A model generated the notes under the pieces. That model was not told where the DNA came from, did not search any database, and worked only from the letters and a program-made list of their open reading frames with translations. Shown here one piece after another: positions 8,577 to 15,975 of a stretch of DNA of 22,084 bases. The DNA lies in NCBI GenBank assembly GCA_046731855.1, contig JBKPLX010000090.1:1-22084 (forward strand), given 5' to 3'. The stretch's first letter is position 1, and each line of letters begins with the position of its first letter. The position numbers were made by a program, and so were the translations under genes. Origin of the DNA: Udaeobacter sp046731855. GTDB lineage: Bacteria > Verrucomicrobiota > Verrucomicrobiia > Chthoniobacterales > UBA10450.

Positions 8577-8620
8577 GGAAGTGCTCTTTACATAGCCATT
8601 CGGAAGTCGCAAATTCGACG

Positions 8621-9289
8621 ATGGCTGATCTCGCAACATGGATGCGCCCGAAGGACGAAAAATGGTTTCGACCATTCTTTGCGAAACATCCTGAAATTCA
8701 TGTATTCGACGCGCGGACCCGCCATGTTTTGATGGATCAAATGGATGGCCTGCTCCTGACGGGCGGCTCCGATATCACACCGGAATTTCTGCGCCAGGAA
8801 AATATCGATCCGAACTTGATCGACAAAGACGATATTGACCCCAAGCGGGACCGCTGGGAGGTCGACGCGATTTCAAATGCGATCAAGCGTGGACTGCCGA
8901 TTCTTGCCATTTGCAGGGGTATTCAAGTCCTGAATGTCGCTTTGGGCGGGACTCTTAAGCTCGATATTCCGGGTCATAGGTTGCCGGAGCAAAAAGAACA
9001 GGACATTCAGCCGTTGCGCCACGATCGCAATGCGAACCATCGATTCGAAAACGTCAACAGTTCACATCATCAGGCGATTGATCGGCTCGCAGACGGTTTC
9101 GAAGTCGAAGCTTGGTGCGCCGATGACGATATCATCGAGCAGGTGCGTCTGCGCAATTATCCGTTCGCTCTAGCGGTCCAATATCATCCCGAGCGCGGAA
9201 AAATCTACGATGCGTTGTTCGAAAATTTCTTCCACAGGGTTAAGTCATTCCGAGCGGCGTCGAAGAATTCTTATTATTCGCCTCGATAA
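8621..9289 (+). CDS. Class I glutamine amidotransferase-like gamma-glutamyl hydrolase (peptidase C26)
   Basis: This 222-residue protein of the C26 / PuuD-like family cleaves gamma-glutamyl amide bonds. The nucleophile elbow AICRG has Cys98, an NSSHH segment is at 146-150, and YHPE at 188-191 supplies the His189/Glu191 pair. GLLLTGGSD at 43-51 is the usual early strand. The N-terminus is short compared with PuuD (about 250 residues): the first strand, typically PxIGI, is missing or lies upstream. The frame is open back to ATG 8420 but would overlap the serine hydrolase gene. It is divergent from the ligase operon with a gap of about 44 bases, so both may share a promoter region. The last 14 or so residues are encoded by half of a dispersed repeat, and the 3' end overlaps queD by 16 bases. 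Confidence 0.85.
   Translation: MADLATWMRPKDEKWFRPFFAKHPEIHVFDARTRHVLMDQMDGLLLTGGSDITPEFLRQENIDPNLIDKDDIDPKRDRWEVDAISNAIKRGLPILAICRGIQVLNVALGGTLKLDIPGHRLPEQKEQDIQPLRHDRNANHRFENVNSSHHQAIDRLADGFEVEAWCADDDIIEQVRLRNYPFALAVQYHPERGKIYDALFENFFHRVKSFRAASKNSYYSPR
9244..9270. repeat. Half copy of the GTCATTCCGAGCG repeat
   Basis: The stretch starting GTCATTCCGAGCGGCGTCGA matches the left arm of the full repeat at 13864-13955 closely. No right arm is seen nearby. It forms the end of the C26 reading frame and lies just beyond the queD stop. Confidence 0.6.
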
Positions 9290-9636
9290 ACGCAGCGTGC
9301 CGTCGCTGTTTCGTGCACGACTATTTCGCAGAGACCCGGACATTGAGATTGCAGTTTCTTCCAGAACCACTCAGCCATTTTTTCAATCGTCGGGTTCTCC
9401 ATGCCTTCGATATCGTTGAGATAGGCGTGATCCAACAGTTTCAGCAACGGTTTCATTGCGTCACTGATTCTGGCGTGATCGTAAACCCATCCGATCTTTG
9501 GATCGACGTTGCCTTCTATCGAGACCTCTACCTTAAAGCTGTGTCCGTGCACGCCTCGGCATTTGTGACCCTCCGGCGCATGGGGCAAAGTCTGCGCCGC
9601 TTCAAAAGTGAAATCCTTCGTCAATCGCGCGCGCAT
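9274..9636 (-). CDS. queD: 6-carboxy-tetrahydropterin synthase QueD
   Basis: QueD converts dihydroneopterin triphosphate to 6-carboxy-tetrahydropterin, the second step towards 7-deazaguanine and queuosine. The protein has 120 residues, the usual length. Zinc ligands are His19, His30 and His32 (the last two in VHGHSF), and the catalytic Cys26 lies in HKCRG. The LDHAYLND and ENPTIE stretches are typical of QueD, and a C-terminal HET provides the catalytic Glu. It starts at ATG 9636. It shares the strand with queE about 0.7 kb upstream, with one unrelated gene between them, and its 3' end overlaps the convergent C26 gene. Confidence 0.95.
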   Translation of the reverse strand: MRARLTKDFTFEAAQTLPHAPEGHKCRGVHGHSFKVEVSIEGNVDPKIGWVYDHARISDAMKPLLKLLDHAYLNDIEGMENPTIEKMAEWFWKKLQSQCPGLCEIVVHETATARCVYRGE

Positions 9637-9672
9637 AAAGTTAGATAAAAACTGGACTGCGTCCCGGGCGTT

Positions 9673-9712
9673 GTCATCTCGAACGAAGAGAGGGACCTCC
9701 CACAGACTCTAA
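9673..9712. repeat. Degenerate repeat arm upstream of queD
   Basis: GTCATCTCGAACGAAGAGAG resembles the left arm of the dispersed repeat but is diverged. It lies in the 117-base gap between the lipocalin-like gene and queD, where I see nothing else. Confidence 0.35.
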
Positions 9713-9753
9713 AGATCGCACAAGTTGCCTTGTGTCCATCACAACAACGAATG

Positions 9754-10332
9754 CTAGCGCCGGGTGGCCGTGGTCGTGATAAGGGTTTTCATTGTCCCAT
9801 TCCCTACCTCCGTGGCCGCGACCAAAGTGTGAGACCTTGATGTAAATGTAAAGGTATCTCGCCAAGACGCGTTCTTTCCCTTAACCGTCTCCTCGTAATC
9901 ATTCACAAATGAATCACCCTCCCAATGTGCGGTACCGCGCATCTCGCAGGGATCGGTAGGATTGTTGAAGCAGACAAAGACGCGATAAATATTTGCGCCT
10001 TTGTCCCACCAGATGACGAGCATGCCATCGAGCTTTCCAGCAGAACCATCTGAATGAACTTCGTAAATCAATGTTGTCCCGCCAGCAGCCAGTCTGACAC
10101 GGACGCTACCGTGGCGTGACCCGCCATTGGGGAAGGATTCTCCCTGCTCCATCGTCTCGGTTGTGTTCCAATCGCCAACCAACGCTTTGGCGAGTCTCTC
10201 CATCTCAGGGATTGAGCTACTCAGACTCTGCGGAGTTGTGCTCTCTGCTTGCTGAGTTGCAGCACGAAGGAAAAACGGAGTGATCAAAACAAGTGTCCCG
10301 AACAGCAATGCCACGCCTTTAGACACTTTCAT
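9754..10332 (-). CDS. Secreted lipocalin-like / DUF1579-like protein
   Basis: This 192-residue protein has a clear signal peptide (hydrophobic residues about 7-23, Ala-Ala cleavage region near 24-25). After a Ser/Thr/Gln-rich linker the sequence ALVGDWNTTETME resembles the start of the beta-barrel in DUF1579 and lipocalin-like proteins. It is followed by alternating beta-type segments ending in a Thr-rich strand. No catalytic motif is seen. It lies between queE (33 bases upstream) and queD (about 117 bases downstream) on the same strand. Nothing in it points to deazaguanine metabolism, so it may be a passenger. The family is tentative. Confidence 0.6.
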   Translation of the reverse strand: MKVSKGVALLFGTLVLITPFFLRAATQQAESTTPQSLSSSIPEMERLAKALVGDWNTTETMEQGESFPNGGSRHGSVRVRLAAGGTTLIYEVHSDGSAGKLDGMLVIWWDKGANIYRVFVCFNNPTDPCEMRGTAHWEGDSFVNDYEETVKGKNASWRDTFTFTSRSHTLVAATEVGNGTMKTLITTTATRR

Positions 10333-10365
10333 GTAATCGCCAGCGCTAAAAAGTTGGCGTCTCGC

Positions 10366-11028
10366 TCATACTCCCCGCTGTGTCGGGCTCCAGATGAATT
10401 TGTGCATCTGAAGTTGAAAACGAACGTTCAGTTTATCCGCCAAGATCCATTCGACGATTTCGCGCGGATCGATCCGGCCGAAAATCGGTGAAAACAGAAC
10501 GGCGTGGCACCGCGAAGGTAAACCATAGCGCTCGACCATGTCGCGTGACCATTCGTAATCTTCTCGGGAGCCCATTACAAACTTCACTTCGTCACGCACA
10601 GTGAGATGATCGATGTTCGACCAGAGGTTCTTCTCTACTTCGCCGCTGCCAGGCGTTTTCAAATCCATAATCCGATGGACCCGCTGATCGACTTTTGAGA
10701 TATCATGCGCGCCGCTGGTCTCGAGCAACACCGCGTATCTCGCGTCGCACAACATCGACATCAAAGGCAGGACATTTTTTTGGAGCAACGGTTCGCCGCC
10801 TGTGATCTCGACCAAAGGACAGAGAAACGTTGCCACTGCATCCAAGATCTCCTTTAATGTCCGCTTCTTTCCCTCGTAAAACGCATACTCGGTATCGCAA
10901 TAGTTGCAGCGCAGATCGCAGAACGTCAGCCGCACGAACACACAAGGTTGTCCGACCCAGGTGCTTTCACCCTGAATTGAGTGGTAGATCTCGTTAATTG
11001 TCAGCGTCTTTTCGCCATCGGCTGTCAC
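10366..11028 (-). CDS. queE: 7-carboxy-7-deazaguanine synthase QueE (radical SAM)
   Basis: QueE converts 6-carboxy-tetrahydropterin, the QueD product, to 7-carboxy-7-deazaguanine using S-adenosylmethionine and a 4Fe-4S cluster. The protein has 220 residues. The cluster Cys residues are 37, 41 and 44 in CDLRCNYC, the CxxxCxxC motif. EIYHSIQGES at 13-22 is the typical N-terminal substrate segment, EITGGEPLLQ the SAM-binding glycine motif, and HKFIWSP near the C-terminus is characteristic. The start is GTG at 11028, with no good ribosome binding site and no nearby ATG in frame. It is divergent from sdhC. queC and queF are not in the window. No preQ1 riboswitch-like sequence is seen upstream. Confidence 0.95.
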   Translation of the reverse strand: MTADGEKTLTINEIYHSIQGESTWVGQPCVFVRLTFCDLRCNYCDTEYAFYEGKKRTLKEILDAVATFLCPLVEITGGEPLLQKNVLPLMSMLCDARYAVLLETSGAHDISKVDQRVHRIMDLKTPGSGEVEKNLWSNIDHLTVRDEVKFVMGSREDYEWSRDMVERYGLPSRCHAVLFSPIFGRIDPREIVEWILADKLNVRFQLQMHKFIWSPTQRGV

Positions 11029-11240
11029 GTTAACAACGTCTTACGCGAAGAATTACAAAGCAAGTAACCGTGAGGCGCGGCCGCAGGCAGCAATCGCTAT
11101 AGCTTGACGCTACAACCGGCGTCCATAATCTGAAATTCGGCGGCAAGCCGGTTTGATCTGGCAACGCGTTGCGCCGCCTCCGCATCGCTACGGCGTGCCG
11201 AGGGAAGACGCGTTCGCCGTTCCTGTAAGATGTTTGTAGC

Positions 11241-11936
11241 GTGAAGCTTTTGACACATTTTTATCGTTCGTCGGTCGGAAAAAAAATAATCGTCGCGGTC
11301 ACCGGCATCATTCTGATCCTGTTTGTGATCGGACATTTGCTCGGGAATTTGCAGATATTTATCGGACCGGATTGGATCAATGGTTACTCGGAACATCTGC
11401 GCGACCTCGGTCCGCTGCTTTGGTTGATTCGGATTTTTCTCCTCGTCACGGTCATTACTCACATCTACGTGACTATCCAATTGGCAATTGAAAACCGGCG
11501 TGCCCGTCCTGAGGCGTATATCGATAAGCGGTACGTCAAAGCAACGTTTGCCTCGCGTCATATGGTGATGAGCGGACTGATCGTGTTGGCTTTTATTGTT
11601 TATCATCTCGCGCACTTCACGGTGCGAGTTACTGATCACCGGTTTGGCCTGCTTAAGGCTGATCCTCTCGGTCACTACGACGTTTACTCCATGATGGTGT
11701 ACGGATTTCAGAATTATTATGTGTCCGGCTTTTACGTCCTCGGCCTGTTTTTGCTCGCGCTTCATTTGAGCCATGGATCATCAAGCTTTTTCCAATCGCT
11801 TGGATTAAATGATAAAAAACTGACACCCCGTCTGGCTCTGGCAGGTCGAATTTTCGCATGGCTAATATTCATCGGTTATACGTCGATCCCCATCGCTATT
11901 CTCCTGGGGTGGATCAAGCCGGCGCAACAGCTATGA
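11241..11936 (+). CDS. sdhC: Succinate dehydrogenase cytochrome b558 subunit SdhC
   Basis: This is the membrane anchor of complex II, carrying heme b and the quinone site. It has 231 residues and five hydrophobic helices, matching the single-subunit b558-type anchor seen in Bacteroidetes, Chlamydiae and Verrucomicrobia rather than the SdhC plus SdhD pair. Conserved His residues in or near helices (32, 74, 107, 122, 175) are the likely ligands of two hemes. The start is GTG at 11241. The stop TGA overlaps the sdhA ATG (ATGA, 11933-11936), which implies translational coupling. The 212-base gap to queE must hold the promoter; I see no convincing -35/-10 pair there. Confidence 0.95.
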   Translation: MKLLTHFYRSSVGKKIIVAVTGIILILFVIGHLLGNLQIFIGPDWINGYSEHLRDLGPLLWLIRIFLLVTVITHIYVTIQLAIENRRARPEAYIDKRYVKATFASRHMVMSGLIVLAFIVYHLAHFTVRVTDHRFGLLKADPLGHYDVYSMMVYGFQNYYVSGFYVLGLFLLALHLSHGSSSFFQSLGLNDKKLTPRLALAGRIFAWLIFIGYTSIPIAILLGWIKPAQQL

Positions 11937-13855
11937 TTGGTAGGCTCGACCCCAAAGTCCCGCCCGGTCCGCTCGCTCAGAAATGGCGAAACCATCTCGA
12001 TCATTCGCGATTAGTTAGCCCACATAACCGACGAAAACTCGAGATCATCGTTGTAGGAAGCGGTCTGGCCGGTGGATCGGCGGCCGCAACTCTGGGTGAG
12101 CTGGGTTATCGGGTAAGATGCTTTTGCTTCCAGGATTCAGCGCGACGCGCGCATTCGATTGCAGCCCAGGGTGGGATCAACGCGGCGAAAAATTATCAGA
12201 ACGACGGCGACAGCGTTTACCGATTGTTTTACGACACCATCAAGGGCGGCGACTTTCGTTCCCGTGAAGCGAACGTGTATCGTCTCGCCGAGATCAGCAA
12301 TAACATCATCGACCAATGCGTCGCGCAGGGCGTACCGTTTGCCCGCGAATATGGCGGACTGCTAGCCAACCGCTCGTTTGGCGGCGCCCAAGTGTCGCGA
12401 ACTTTCTATGCGCGCGGACAGACCGGTCAGCAGCTTCTGCTCGGTTGTTATCAGGCGCTTTGCCGTCAAATCGCAGCCGGCACGGTGCAGATGTTTCCCC
12501 AAACGGAGATGCTCGATCTCGTCACTGTCGAAGGACAAGCCAAGGGGATCGTGACCCGGAGCCTGTGCTCTGGAAAAATTGAAAGACACTCAGCGGATGC
12601 TGTCGTGCTCGCAACCGGCGGATATGGAAACGTGTTTTATCTATCGACCAACGCCCGCGGTTGCAATGTCACAGCCACCTATCGTGCGTACAAAAGGGGC
12701 GCACTCTTTGCAAATCCAGCCTTCACGCAGATTCATCCCACCTGCATCCCGGTCAGTGGCGACTACCAATCGAAGCTCACTCTCATGTCTGAGTCGCTGC
12801 GGAACGACGGACGCGTCTGGGTTCCGAAACGCAAGGAGGATCGCGACACGCCGCCGCGCAAAATTCCCGAAACCGATCGCGATTATTATCTCGAACGAAA
12901 ATATCCGAGCTACGGGAATCTTTCGCCGCGAGATATTTCGTCGCGCGCAGCAAAAGAAGTCTGTGACGAAGGACGCGGTGTTGGTCCAGGCGGTCGCGGC
13001 GTCTACCTCGATTTTGCCGACGCTATCAAGCGCTTGGGAGAACATACGATCCGGGAACGCTACGGCAATTTGTTTGAGGTCTACGAAAAGATCACCGGCG
13101 AAGACGCCTACAAAGTGCCGATGCGGATCTATCCTGCGGTCCATTACACGATGGGCGGCTTATGGGTCGATTACGATCTAATGAGCAATGTGCCGGGCTT
13201 GTTTGTAATTGGTGAAGCAAATTTTTCCGATCACGGCGCCAACCGACTCGGTGCCAGTGCTCTCATGCAGGGTTTGGCAGATGGCTATTTCGTCTTGCCG
13301 AACACGCTGCCGAATTACCTCGCCGGCCAGATGGGAAAACGGCCGTCGCCGGATTGTCCAGAGTTTCGAGAAGTCGAGGAAAGTGTTCGTGCCAGGATTG
13401 AGAAACTCCTCAACGTCAACGGCACTCGCTCAGTTGACTCGTTCCATCGAGAGCTTGGCCTGCTTCTTTGGGACCTCTGCGGAATGTCGCGTCACGAAAA
13501 AGGATTGCGTGAGGCGCTCAAAAAAATTCCGGAGCTGCGAAAACAATTCTGGCATGAGGTGCGCGTCCCGGGCAACGGCGACGATTTCAATCAGTCCCTG
13601 GAACGCGCCGGACGCGTTGCTGATTTCCTGGAATTCGCCGAGCTGATGTGCATTGATGCACTGGAGCGCGACGAATCCGCTGGCGCGCATTTTCGCGAAG
13701 AACATCAGACCGCAGATGGCGAAGCGCTACGGGATGACGAAAACCACGCCGCTGTGTTCGCCTGGGAATTTCAAGGCGATGGGCAACCGCCGAAATTACA
13801 TCGCGAGCGGCTCAATTTCGAAACCGTGCATCTAACGCAAAGGAGTTATAAGTGA
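11933..13855 (+). CDS. sdhA: Succinate dehydrogenase flavoprotein subunit SdhA
   Basis: This catalytic subunit oxidises succinate to fumarate and carries covalent FAD. It has 640 residues from ATG 11933. The Rossmann motif VGSGLAGGSA is at about 41-50. RRAHSIAAQGG contains His74, the site of FAD attachment. HPTCIP, the Arg in DISSRAAKEV, and HYTMGGL are active-site segments for succinate binding. The long form, with an extra N-terminal stretch of about 35 residues before the FAD motif, fits the b558-anchored complex. The frame is open back to 11858, but that part lies inside sdhC and has no family resemblance. AAAGGAG lies within its last codons, near the end of the gene, and belongs to translation of what follows. 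Confidence 0.97.
   Translation: MIGRLDPKVPPGPLAQKWRNHLDHSRLVSPHNRRKLEIIVVGSGLAGGSAAATLGELGYRVRCFCFQDSARRAHSIAAQGGINAAKNYQNDGDSVYRLFYDTIKGGDFRSREANVYRLAEISNNIIDQCVAQGVPFAREYGGLLANRSFGGAQVSRTFYARGQTGQQLLLGCYQALCRQIAAGTVQMFPQTEMLDLVTVEGQAKGIVTRSLCSGKIERHSADAVVLATGGYGNVFYLSTNARGCNVTATYRAYKRGALFANPAFTQIHPTCIPVSGDYQSKLTLMSESLRNDGRVWVPKRKEDRDTPPRKIPETDRDYYLERKYPSYGNLSPRDISSRAAKEVCDEGRGVGPGGRGVYLDFADAIKRLGEHTIRERYGNLFEVYEKITGEDAYKVPMRIYPAVHYTMGGLWVDYDLMSNVPGLFVIGEANFSDHGANRLGASALMQGLADGYFVLPNTLPNYLAGQMGKRPSPDCPEFREVEESVRARIEKLLNVNGTRSVDSFHRELGLLLWDLCGMSRHEKGLREALKKIPELRKQFWHEVRVPGNGDDFNQSLERAGRVADFLEFAELMCIDALERDESAGAHFREEHQTADGEALRDDENHAAVFAWEFQGDGQPPKLHRERLNFETVHLTQRSYK
13839..13845 (+). promoter_or_regulatory. 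Strong Shine-Dalgarno site, now 118 bases from sdhB
   Basis: AAAGGAG at the end of sdhA is spaced six bases from GTG 13852, which overlaps the sdhA stop codon. The sdhB ATG at 13964 has only a poor GAAAAG before it. The site probably served sdhB before the repeat was inserted. Confidence 0.6.
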
Positions 13856-13959
13856 GCGCTTTTGTCATTCCGAGCGAAGTCGAGGAATCCCGTTGCAGGA
13901 CCCTAAGTTGCCTCCGCGGGATCCTTCGACTTCGCTGTGCTCCGCTCAGGATGACCTGA
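13852..13959 (+). other. 35-codon open frame bridging sdhA and sdhB through the repeat
   Basis: The frame runs from GTG 13852, which overlaps the sdhA TGA by two bases, to TGA 13957-13959, four bases before the sdhB ATG. It has a near-perfect ribosome binding site. The encoded peptide is just the translated repeat and has no recognisable domain. It may act as a coupling leader that carries ribosomes to sdhB. Its translation is a guess. Confidence 0.3.
13864..13955. repeat. Full palindromic GTCATTCCGAGCG repeat inside the sdh operon
   Basis: This 92-base element begins GTCATTCCGAGCG and ends CTCAGGATGAC. The left arm (about 13864-13893) and the reverse complement of the right arm (about 13916-13955) agree over most of their length, so it can form a long imperfect hairpin. 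It shares both arm types with the copy at 15888-15970. It looks like a REP- or MITE-like element, and no transposase is nearby. Confidence 0.75.
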
Positions 13960-13963
13960 AAAG

Positions 13964-14719
13964 ATGAACTTCAAACTAAAAATCTGGCGGCAAGCCAACC
14001 TAAAAACGCCAGGTAAACTCGTTGATTACGAAGTGCGCGACATTTCGCCGAACACCTCGTTCCTCGAAATGCTCGACATTCTCAATGAAACTTTGGTGAA
14101 AGGCGGAAAGGAGCCTATCGCGTTCGACTCAGATTGCCGCGAAGGTATTTGCGGCACTTGCTCGTTGACGATTAACGGCGAACCACACGGGCCCGATCAT
14201 CCTGGCGCAGTGTGCGAGCTTTACATGAGAAAGTTTCGCGACGGCGCGACGATCATAGTTGAGCCTTTTCGGGTAGGATCGTTCCCGCTCGTGAAAGATC
14301 TGGTGATCGATCGCAGAGCGCTGGATCGGATTGTGCAAGCCGGTGGATTCATTTCAGCGCGCGCAGGCTCCGCGCCAGAGGCGAACTCGATCCTGGTTCC
14401 CAAGCGTGATGCCGACTTGGCGATGGAAGCGGCGGCTTGCATCGGCTGTGGCGCGTGCGCCGCGGCGTGTCCAAATGGATCGGCCATGCTTTTCGCGGCT
14501 GCGAAGATCTCGCATCTATCATTCTTACCACAGGGCCATCCAGAGCGAGAGAGTCGCGTGCTGCGAATGGTCAACGTGATGGATGCAGAAGGATTCGGCA
14601 ATTGCACCAATACGTACGAATGTGAGGCGGTTTGCCCAGCCGAGATTAGCGCGAGTTTTATTGCCAAGCTGAATCGCGAATACACCCGTGCAGCGATGCA
14701 GCGCAGCGCGGGCGAATAG
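13964..14719 (+). CDS. sdhB: Succinate dehydrogenase iron-sulfur subunit SdhB
   Basis: SdhB passes electrons from FAD to the quinone site through three clusters. It has 251 residues. 2Fe-2S ligands are Cys58, Cys63, Cys66 and Cys84 (CREGICGTC, then AVCEL). 4Fe-4S ligands are Cys159, Cys162, Cys165 and Cys169 (CIGCGACAAACP). The 3Fe-4S ligands Cys214, Cys220 and Cys224 lie in NCTNTYECEAVCP. All cluster residues are present. The gene lies 108 bases after sdhA, an unusually wide gap for this operon, filled by the palindromic repeat. It has only a weak ribosome binding site of its own. Confidence 0.96.
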   Translation: MNFKLKIWRQANLKTPGKLVDYEVRDISPNTSFLEMLDILNETLVKGGKEPIAFDSDCREGICGTCSLTINGEPHGPDHPGAVCELYMRKFRDGATIIVEPFRVGSFPLVKDLVIDRRALDRIVQAGGFISARAGSAPEANSILVPKRDADLAMEAAACIGCGACAAACPNGSAMLFAAAKISHLSFLPQGHPERESRVLRMVNVMDAEGFGNCTNTYECEAVCPAEISASFIAKLNREYTRAAMQRSAGE

Positions 14720-14769
14720 AGTCCCGACGCAATCTTGTAATGCCGTTGTTGGCATGCGATGAAATCGCA

Positions 14770-15897
14770 ATGCCGAAAGCAAAAACAAAAGCGGCAAGCG
14801 CAAGCACACATGCCATACTCGGGTCCGACGAAGCCGAAGTTAAACGCGTGGCCGCAGAGCTCGCGTCTAATCTGACGCCGGCGGGCGCGGGCGATTTCGG
14901 ATTGGAGGTTATTGATGGAGCCGCGGACAACGCCGACCAGGCCGGGGCGCGGGTAAGGTCGACAATTGAGGCACTGCAAACGCTACCTTTTTTTGGCGAC
15001 ACAAAAGTGGTTTGGCTAAAGAACGTTAATTTTCTCGGCGACGATCAAAAAGCGCGCTCGGCGACGCTGCAATCAGCTTTGGAAGAATTGTCTGAGTTAG
15101 TCGATAGCGGTTTCGGCCCCGGCATCACACTCTTGATAAGTGCGGTTGATGTGGATAAACGCCGCTCGTTTTATAAGACGCTACTCAAACGCGGAGAGGT
15201 GCAGGTTTTTGACCGGCTCGACTCCGGCCGGAGCGGATGGGAAGAAGAGGCACTTGAGATGGTTCAGCAGCGCACGAAGAAAAGAAAACTCCAATTTGAT
15301 GTGGATGCGCTCGATCTTTTTGTGTTGCTGACCGGCGGCGATACTCGACAGATCGATAACGAACTGGAAAAGATCGACACGTTTCTTGGAAGGGATCGTG
15401 GTGTGAATGCTGAACTCGTGCGCGAGTTAGTGCCGCTTTCGCGCGCCGGCGTCATTTTCGAGCTGGGTAACGCGCTGGCTGCTCGCGATCTCCAACTATC
15501 ATTGAAGCTCGTGCGACGTTTATTGGACCAAGGCGAAAGCGCGATCGGCATCTTGTTGGTGGCAATTGTTCCTACAGTCCGCAATCTATTACTCGCAAAA
15601 GATTTGATGGAACGATATCGCCTTCCACGGCCGCATTCGCCGTTCCAGTTCATCTCGGCGATCAACCGCCTGCCGACCGAGGCAACGGATCATTTGCCGC
15701 GTAAGAAAGATGGCTCGGTCAACGCTTACGCGCTTGGGATCGCCGCACAACAGGCGGGCCGGTTTGAAATGCCCCAATTAATTGAGGCCATGCGGGCGTG
15801 TCTCGCCGCAAACGTTCAATTGGTTACCACGCAGCTTAATCACGAACTGATATTGACTGAGGTCGTGGTAAAGCTGCTCCACCAACCGTCATCCTGA
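14770..15897 (+). CDS. holA: DNA polymerase III delta subunit HolA
   Basis: This clamp-loader subunit opens the sliding clamp during replication. It has 375 residues from ATG 14770; ATG 14740 would add ten, and neither has a clear ribosome binding site. Segments typical of the delta subunit are LPFFGDTKVVWLKNV at about 72-86 (the strand that meets the clamp), GGDTRQIDNELEKI in the middle, and the C-terminal helical collar with a RLLDQGESAIGIL-like stretch. There is no Walker A, as expected for delta. The final Ser-Ser-stop is encoded by the first bases of a dispersed repeat, so the original C-terminus may have differed. It lies 50 bases after sdhB and could be cotranscribed with it. Confidence 0.88.
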   Translation: MPKAKTKAASASTHAILGSDEAEVKRVAAELASNLTPAGAGDFGLEVIDGAADNADQAGARVRSTIEALQTLPFFGDTKVVWLKNVNFLGDDQKARSATLQSALEELSELVDSGFGPGITLLISAVDVDKRRSFYKTLLKRGEVQVFDRLDSGRSGWEEEALEMVQQRTKKRKLQFDVDALDLFVLLTGGDTRQIDNELEKIDTFLGRDRGVNAELVRELVPLSRAGVIFELGNALAARDLQLSLKLVRRLLDQGESAIGILLVAIVPTVRNLLLAKDLMERYRLPRPHSPFQFISAINRLPTEATDHLPRKKDGSVNAYALGIAAQQAGRFEMPQLIEAMRACLAANVQLVTTQLNHELILTEVVVKLLHQPSS

Positions 15898-15970
15898 GCG
15901 GAGTCGAAGGATCCCGCGGCGTTACCCTCGAGCTTCTATCGCGGGATTCCTCGACTTCGCTCGGAATGAC
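15888..15970. repeat. Full palindromic repeat between convergent holA and DUF4870 genes
   Basis: This 83-base copy of the element at 13864 begins GTCATCCTGAGCGGAGTCGA and ends CTCGGAATGAC. Its two arms (15888-15919 and about 15940-15970) are inverted with few mismatches. It fills nearly the whole gap between the two stop codons and could serve as a bidirectional terminator, though without a T run. Confidence 0.8.
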
Positions 15971-15975
15971 AAGCC

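Noticed and set aside
8420..8620. Longer start for the C26 hydrolase, restoring the missing first strand
   Set aside because: The added residues are Arg/His/Cys/Ser-rich, do not resemble the PxIGI strand, and overlap the serine hydrolase gene on the other strand.
11104..11129. TTGACG and CATAAT as the sdhC promoter
   Set aside because: The spacing is 14 bases, too short for a normal sigma-70 promoter. A covariation or transcript map would be needed.
11029..11240. preQ1 riboswitch upstream of queE
   Set aside because: I looked for the C-rich stem and A-rich tail of preQ1 class I in the queE leader and did not see them.
11097..11774. 225-residue open frame on the minus strand antisense to sdhC
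   Set aside because: It lies opposite a clear sdhC gene, and its composition (His, Asn, Gln and Arg rich) is typical of an antisense shadow.
11858..11932. Longer start for sdhA
   Set aside because: The extra 25 residues lie inside sdhC and do not resemble SdhA. ATG 11933 overlaps the sdhC stop in the usual ATGA manner.
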